From CAIKMD01 sp036490955 (lineage in GTDB: Bacteria; Pseudomonadota; Alphaproteobacteria; ATCC43930; CGMCC-115725): DNA of 15,329 nt. The translations under genes and the position numbers were made by a program. The notes beneath the pieces are model-generated. The model was not told the DNA's origin. It worked only from the letters and a program-made list of their open reading frames with translations, and made no database searches. Location of the stretch: positions 1 through 15,329 of the forward strand of contig DASXCX010000022.1 in assembly GCA_036490955.1 (NCBI GenBank), given 5' to 3'. Positions 12,422 to 15,329 of this stretch are shown here, one piece after another. Numbering within the stretch: the first letter of the stretch is position 1; each line of letters begins with the position of its first letter.

Positions 12422-14679
12422 CTCCGCCACCCGATTCCGCCGCCGCCGATCTTCGTGACGTGAACTTCGCCGATGCGCTCGGCGAGCGCTATCTCTCCTA
12501 TGCGCTCTCGACCATCGTGTCGCGCTCGCTGCCGGATGTGCGCGATGGGTTGAAGCCGGTGCATCGCCGCGTGCTCTATGCGATGCGCCAGCTCGGCCTT
12601 GCGCCGGGCAACGGCTACAAGAAATCGGCGCGCATCATCGGCGACGTCATCGGCAAGTTCCATCCGCACGGCGATGTCGCGGTGTATGAGGCGCTGGTAC
12701 GCTTGGCGCAGGACTTTGCGCAGCGCTATCCGCTGGTCGACGGGCAGGGGAATTTCGGGAGTGTCGACGGCGACGGCGCGGCGGCGATGCGCTACACGGA
12801 GAGCCGGCTTACGGCCGTCGCCGAAGCTCTTCTTGCCGGAATCGATGAGAATGCGGTCGATTTCCGCCCGACCTACGACGGCGAGAACGACGAGCCGGTG
12901 GTCATGCCGGCGCGCTTCCCCAATCTCCTCGCCAACGGCGCCGCCGGCATCGCGGTCGGCATGGCGACCAGCATCCCGCCGCACAACATCGTCGAGCTCT
13001 TGGACGCCGCGCTCAATCTCCTGAAGCGCCCGCGCGCCACCACGGTCGAGGAGCTCGTCGACCTCATCCCCGGCCCCGATTTCCCGACCGGCGGCGTCTT
13101 GATCGAGCCGCGCGAGAGCATCATCGAGGCCTACAAGACCGGCCGCGGCAGCTTCCGCCTGCGCGCGCGCTGGCATGTCGAGGAAGGCGCGCGCGGCACC
13201 TATCAGATCGTCGTCACCGAAATTCCCTATCAGGTGCAGAAGTCGCAGCTCATCGAGAAGATCGCGCAGCTTCTGGAGGAGCGTAAGCTCCCGCTGCTCG
13301 ACGACGTGCAGGACGAATCGGCCGAGCAGATCCGCGTCATCCTCAGCCCCAAGACGCGCAACGTCGACGCCGCCCATCTGATGGAATCGCTCTTCCGCGC
13401 GACCGAGCTGGAAAAGCGCATTCCGCTCAACCTCAACGTCCTCGACGCGCAAAGCATCCCGCGCGTGATGGACATCAAAGAGGCGCTGCAAGCCTGGCTC
13501 GATCACCGCCGCGAGGTCTTGCAGCGCCGCACCGAGTTCCGCCTCGAGGCGATCGCCCGCCGCATGGAGATCCTGCGCGGGCAGATGATCGTCTACCTCA
13601 ACATCGACGAGGTCATCCGCATCATCCGCGAATACGACGACGCCAAAGACCGGATGATCAAGAAGTGGAAGCTGACCGACGTGCAGGCCGAGGCGATCCT
13701 CAACATGCGCTTGCGCAGCTTGCGCCGCCTCGAAGAGATCGAGATCAAGAAAGAGCTCGGCAGCCTGACGGCCGAGCAGAAGGACAAGAAGGCGCTCGTC
13801 GCCGACGAGAAGCTGCAATGGGGCGCGATCAAGGGCGAGATCGGCGAGCTGCGCAAGGAATACGCGCATCTGCCGATCGGCAAGCGCCGCACCGAGATCG
13901 GCGAGGCGCCGGCCGAGATCGAGGCGGCGGCGCTCGAGGCCGCGGTCGAGCGCGAGCCCGTCACCATCCTCTGCTCGGCGAAAGGCTGGATCCGCGCTGC
14001 GAAAGGCCACGGCCTCAGCCACGGCGATTTCAAATACAAGGAGGGCGACGAAGAGCGTTTCGTCATCGAGACGACGACCGCCGACAAGCTCCTCATCTTC
14101 GCCAGCAACGGGCGTTTTTATACGTTGGACGCGGGGAAACTCCCATCCGCGCGCGGCCATGGCGAGCCGGTGCGGCTGATGATCGAGCTGCCGGGCGAGG
14201 ACGATGTCGTCGCGGTGATGGCGTACAAGCCGGGCACCAAGCTGCTGCTCGCGTCGAGCGACGGCCGCGGCTTCGTCGTGCCGGCGGACGAGGTGGTGGC
14301 ACAGACGCGCAACGGCAAGCAGGCGCTGAATTTGGGCGGCGGCGACAAGGAAGGCGGCGATCCAGCCGGCGCCGCGAAAGCGCTGGTCTGCGCCCCGGCC
14401 GACGGCGACACGGTCGCGGTGGTCGGCGACAACCACAAGCTCTTGCTCTTCGCGCTCAGCGAACTACCGGAAATGTCGCGCGGCCGCGGCGTGCTGCTGC
14501 AACGCTATCACGACGGCGGCCTCGCCGACGCGAAGGTGATCACTTATGCCGAGGGCCTCTCGTGGCGCTCGGGCGAGCGCACCCGCACCGAGATGGACCT
14601 CGACGATTGGAAAGGCGCCCGCGCCAGCGCGGGGCGGATCGCGCCGCGCGGGTTCCCGAAAGAGAATAGGTTTGGGTGA
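12418..14679 (+). CDS. parC: DNA topoisomerase IV subunit A
   Basis: ParC is the DNA-cutting subunit of topoisomerase IV, which unlinks daughter chromosomes; its partner ParE is not in the window. The 753-residue protein begins with the winged-helix region (YLSYALSTIVSRSLPDVRDGLKPVHRRVLYAM, about 25-56). The quinolone-determining helix is KFHPHGDVAVYEALVRLAQDF (80-100) and the catalytic tyrosine is Y126 in AAMRYTESRL. The coiled coil and tower follow to about residue 500, then a short beta-pinwheel C-terminal domain (SAKGWIRAAKGHG, FASNGRFYTL, SSDGRGFVV, VGDNHKLLLF), and the end GARASAGRIAPRGFP typical of alphaproteobacterial ParC, which separates it from GyrA. The residue matching E. coli Ser80 is V87; the Glu84 match is E91. 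It overlaps recO by 4 nt and is strongly GC-biased at third positions. Confidence 0.94.
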   Translation: MTPPPDSAAADLRDVNFADALGERYLSYALSTIVSRSLPDVRDGLKPVHRRVLYAMRQLGLAPGNGYKKSARIIGDVIGKFHPHGDVAVYEALVRLAQDFAQRYPLVDGQGNFGSVDGDGAAAMRYTESRLTAVAEALLAGIDENAVDFRPTYDGENDEPVVMPARFPNLLANGAAGIAVGMATSIPPHNIVELLDAALNLLKRPRATTVEELVDLIPGPDFPTGGVLIEPRESIIEAYKTGRGSFRLRARWHVEEGARGTYQIVVTEIPYQVQKSQLIEKIAQLLEERKLPLLDDVQDESAEQIRVILSPKTRNVDAAHLMESLFRATELEKRIPLNLNVLDAQSIPRVMDIKEALQAWLDHRREVLQRRTEFRLEAIARRMEILRGQMIVYLNIDEVIRIIREYDDAKDRMIKKWKLTDVQAEAILNMRLRSLRRLEEIEIKKELGSLTAEQKDKKALVADEKLQWGAIKGEIGELRKEYAHLPIGKRRTEIGEAPAEIEAAALEAAVEREPVTILCSAKGWIRAAKGHGLSHGDFKYKEGDEERFVIETTTADKLLIFASNGRFYTLDAGKLPSARGHGEPVRLMIELPGEDDVVAVMAYKPGTKLLLASSDGRGFVVPADEVVAQTRNGKQALNLGGGDKEGGDPAGAAKALVCAPADGDTVAVVGDNHKLLLFALSELPEMSRGRGVLLQRYHDGGLADAKVITYAEGLSWRSGERTRTEMDLDDWKGARASAGRIAPRGFPKENRFG

Positions 14680-14715
14680 GGGAAGCACGGTGGCGCTTCG
14701 GTAGGGGAAATCGTC

Positions 14716-15329
14716 GTGAAGATATTTTCCGTAGCGATTGAGAATTTCCGGGGTGTCCGTTCCGCCAAGCTGCTGCTGCCCGATCATGCCGTGCTGATTG
14801 GTGATAACAACACCGGGAAATCATCGGTGTTCGAGGCGATCGATCTAGCTCTCGGCCCCGATCGGCTGAGCCGGCGTCCGCCCGTTGACGAGCACGATTT
14901 CTATCAAGGCAAGTATCTGTTCGTTGAGAACCCCGAAGCGCCGGGAGGTGCGGAGCCGGGCCCGGCGCCCAAAATCACGGTTGAGGTGACGATCACCAAC
15001 CTGTCGCCGGAGCAGGACGCGCGATTTGGAGCGCATGTCGAATGGCTGAATGCGCTCACCGGGACGTTCTATCAGGAAGCTAACCCGGCCAGTGTCGATG
15101 CCGCGGAGATCAAAGCGGCTCTGCGAGTCACATTCATCGGCGAATATGATCCCGATGAAGACGATTTTATCGGCAACACCTACTTCACGCGTAGTTTGTC
15201 CGAAGAGGACACGCCCACATCCTTCTCGAAGAAGGACAAACAGCACTGCGGCTTTCTCTTCTTGCGTTCACTGAGGACTGGATCTCGGGCGCTCAGTCTC
15301 GAACACGGCAGCTTACTCGACATCATCCT
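14716..15329 (+). CDS. OLD-family ATP-dependent endonuclease, N-terminal part (cut by window edge)
   Basis: The frame is open from a GTG at 14716 to the right edge, 204 codons. AGGGGAAA at 14703-14710 precedes the GTG by five nt. The N-terminus KIFSVAIENFRGV with Walker A GDNNTGKSS (residues 29-37) is the ABC/SMC-type ATPase head of the OLD family, followed by FEAIDLALGPDRLSRRPPVDEHDFY, and later FLFLRSLRTGSRALSLEHGSLLDI, a block seen in OLD-type nucleases. The TOPRIM nuclease domain would lie beyond the window. OLD nucleases serve in phage defence and include GajA of Gabija; a solitary OLD protein is equally possible. It lies 36 nt after parC and could be read from that transcript. Half of its first 14 codons after the start end in A or T, unlike parC, hinting at a different origin. 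Confidence 0.82.
   Translation, partial: MKIFSVAIENFRGVRSAKLLLPDHAVLIGDNNTGKSSVFEAIDLALGPDRLSRRPPVDEHDFYQGKYLFVENPEAPGGAEPGPAPKITVEVTITNLSPEQDARFGAHVEWLNALTGTFYQEANPASVDAAEIKAALRVTFIGEYDPDEDDFIGNTYFTRSLSEEDTPTSFSKKDKQHCGFLFLRSLRTGSRALSLEHGSLLDII

Noticed and set aside
12346..14436. Very long open frame (about 696 codons) on the minus strand opposite parC
   Set aside because: It lies entirely antisense to the well-supported parC gene. Its protein is a low-complexity mix of Arg, Ala, Leu and His of the kind produced by the complement of GC-biased codons, and it has no recognisable domain.
13665..14669. 334-codon plus-strand frame inside parC
   Set aside because: An out-of-frame shadow of parC, dominated by Arg, Gly and Ala with no domain; parC motifs run through the same stretch.

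Overview
The window is GC-rich, almost fully coding bacterial chromosome. It carries a classical alphaproteobacterial housekeeping neighbourhood: slt / dapA-smpB, then folK, rpoZ-rel, pdxJ-acpS, lepB-rnc-era-recO-parC. The pairing of rpoZ with a bifunctional Rel and the run pdxJ-acpS-lepB-rnc-era-recO-parC suggest a Rhodospirillales-like member of the class. That assignment is inference from gene order and protein style. No rRNA, tRNA, CRISPR array or insertion sequence was seen.

Left part (1-1916): the N-terminus of a secreted soluble lytic transglycosylase runs off the left edge on the minus strand. It is divergent from dapA (lysine/diaminopimelate synthesis), which is followed closely by smpB (trans-translation). 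A degenerate palindrome separates smpB from the convergent minus-strand pair that follows.

Middle left (1917-4664): a minus-strand pair with a 4-nt overlap encodes a NYN/LabA-like nuclease-fold protein and a family 5, iron-sulfur type uracil-DNA glycosylase. After it comes an accessory-looking patch. It holds a decayed, frameshifted piece of an ABC-type substrate-binding protein and an intact gene resembling 4,5-dihydroxyphthalate decarboxylase, 10 nt apart, probably a former transporter/catabolic operon. folK begins only 15 nt downstream.

Core (5157-14679): a strong sigma70-like promoter drives rpoZ (omega with a long acidic tail) and rel, an intact synthetase/hydrolase, so a ppGpp target subunit and the ppGpp enzyme are co-transcribed. 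pdxJ and acpS follow with a 4-nt gap and a 4-nt overlap. lepB has its own candidate promoter and is tightly linked to rnc, era and recO. recO overlaps parC by 4 nt. A candidate promoter inside the end of recO is placed so that parC mRNA could be nearly leaderless.

Right edge (14680-15329): a GTG-started OLD-family ATP-dependent endonuclease begins 36 nt after parC and runs out of the window. It is the only clear defence-type gene seen, and could be solitary or the first gene of a defence system such as Gabija. What follows outside the window would decide. Apart from that edge and the 3152-4664 patch, the window is ordinary core genome.
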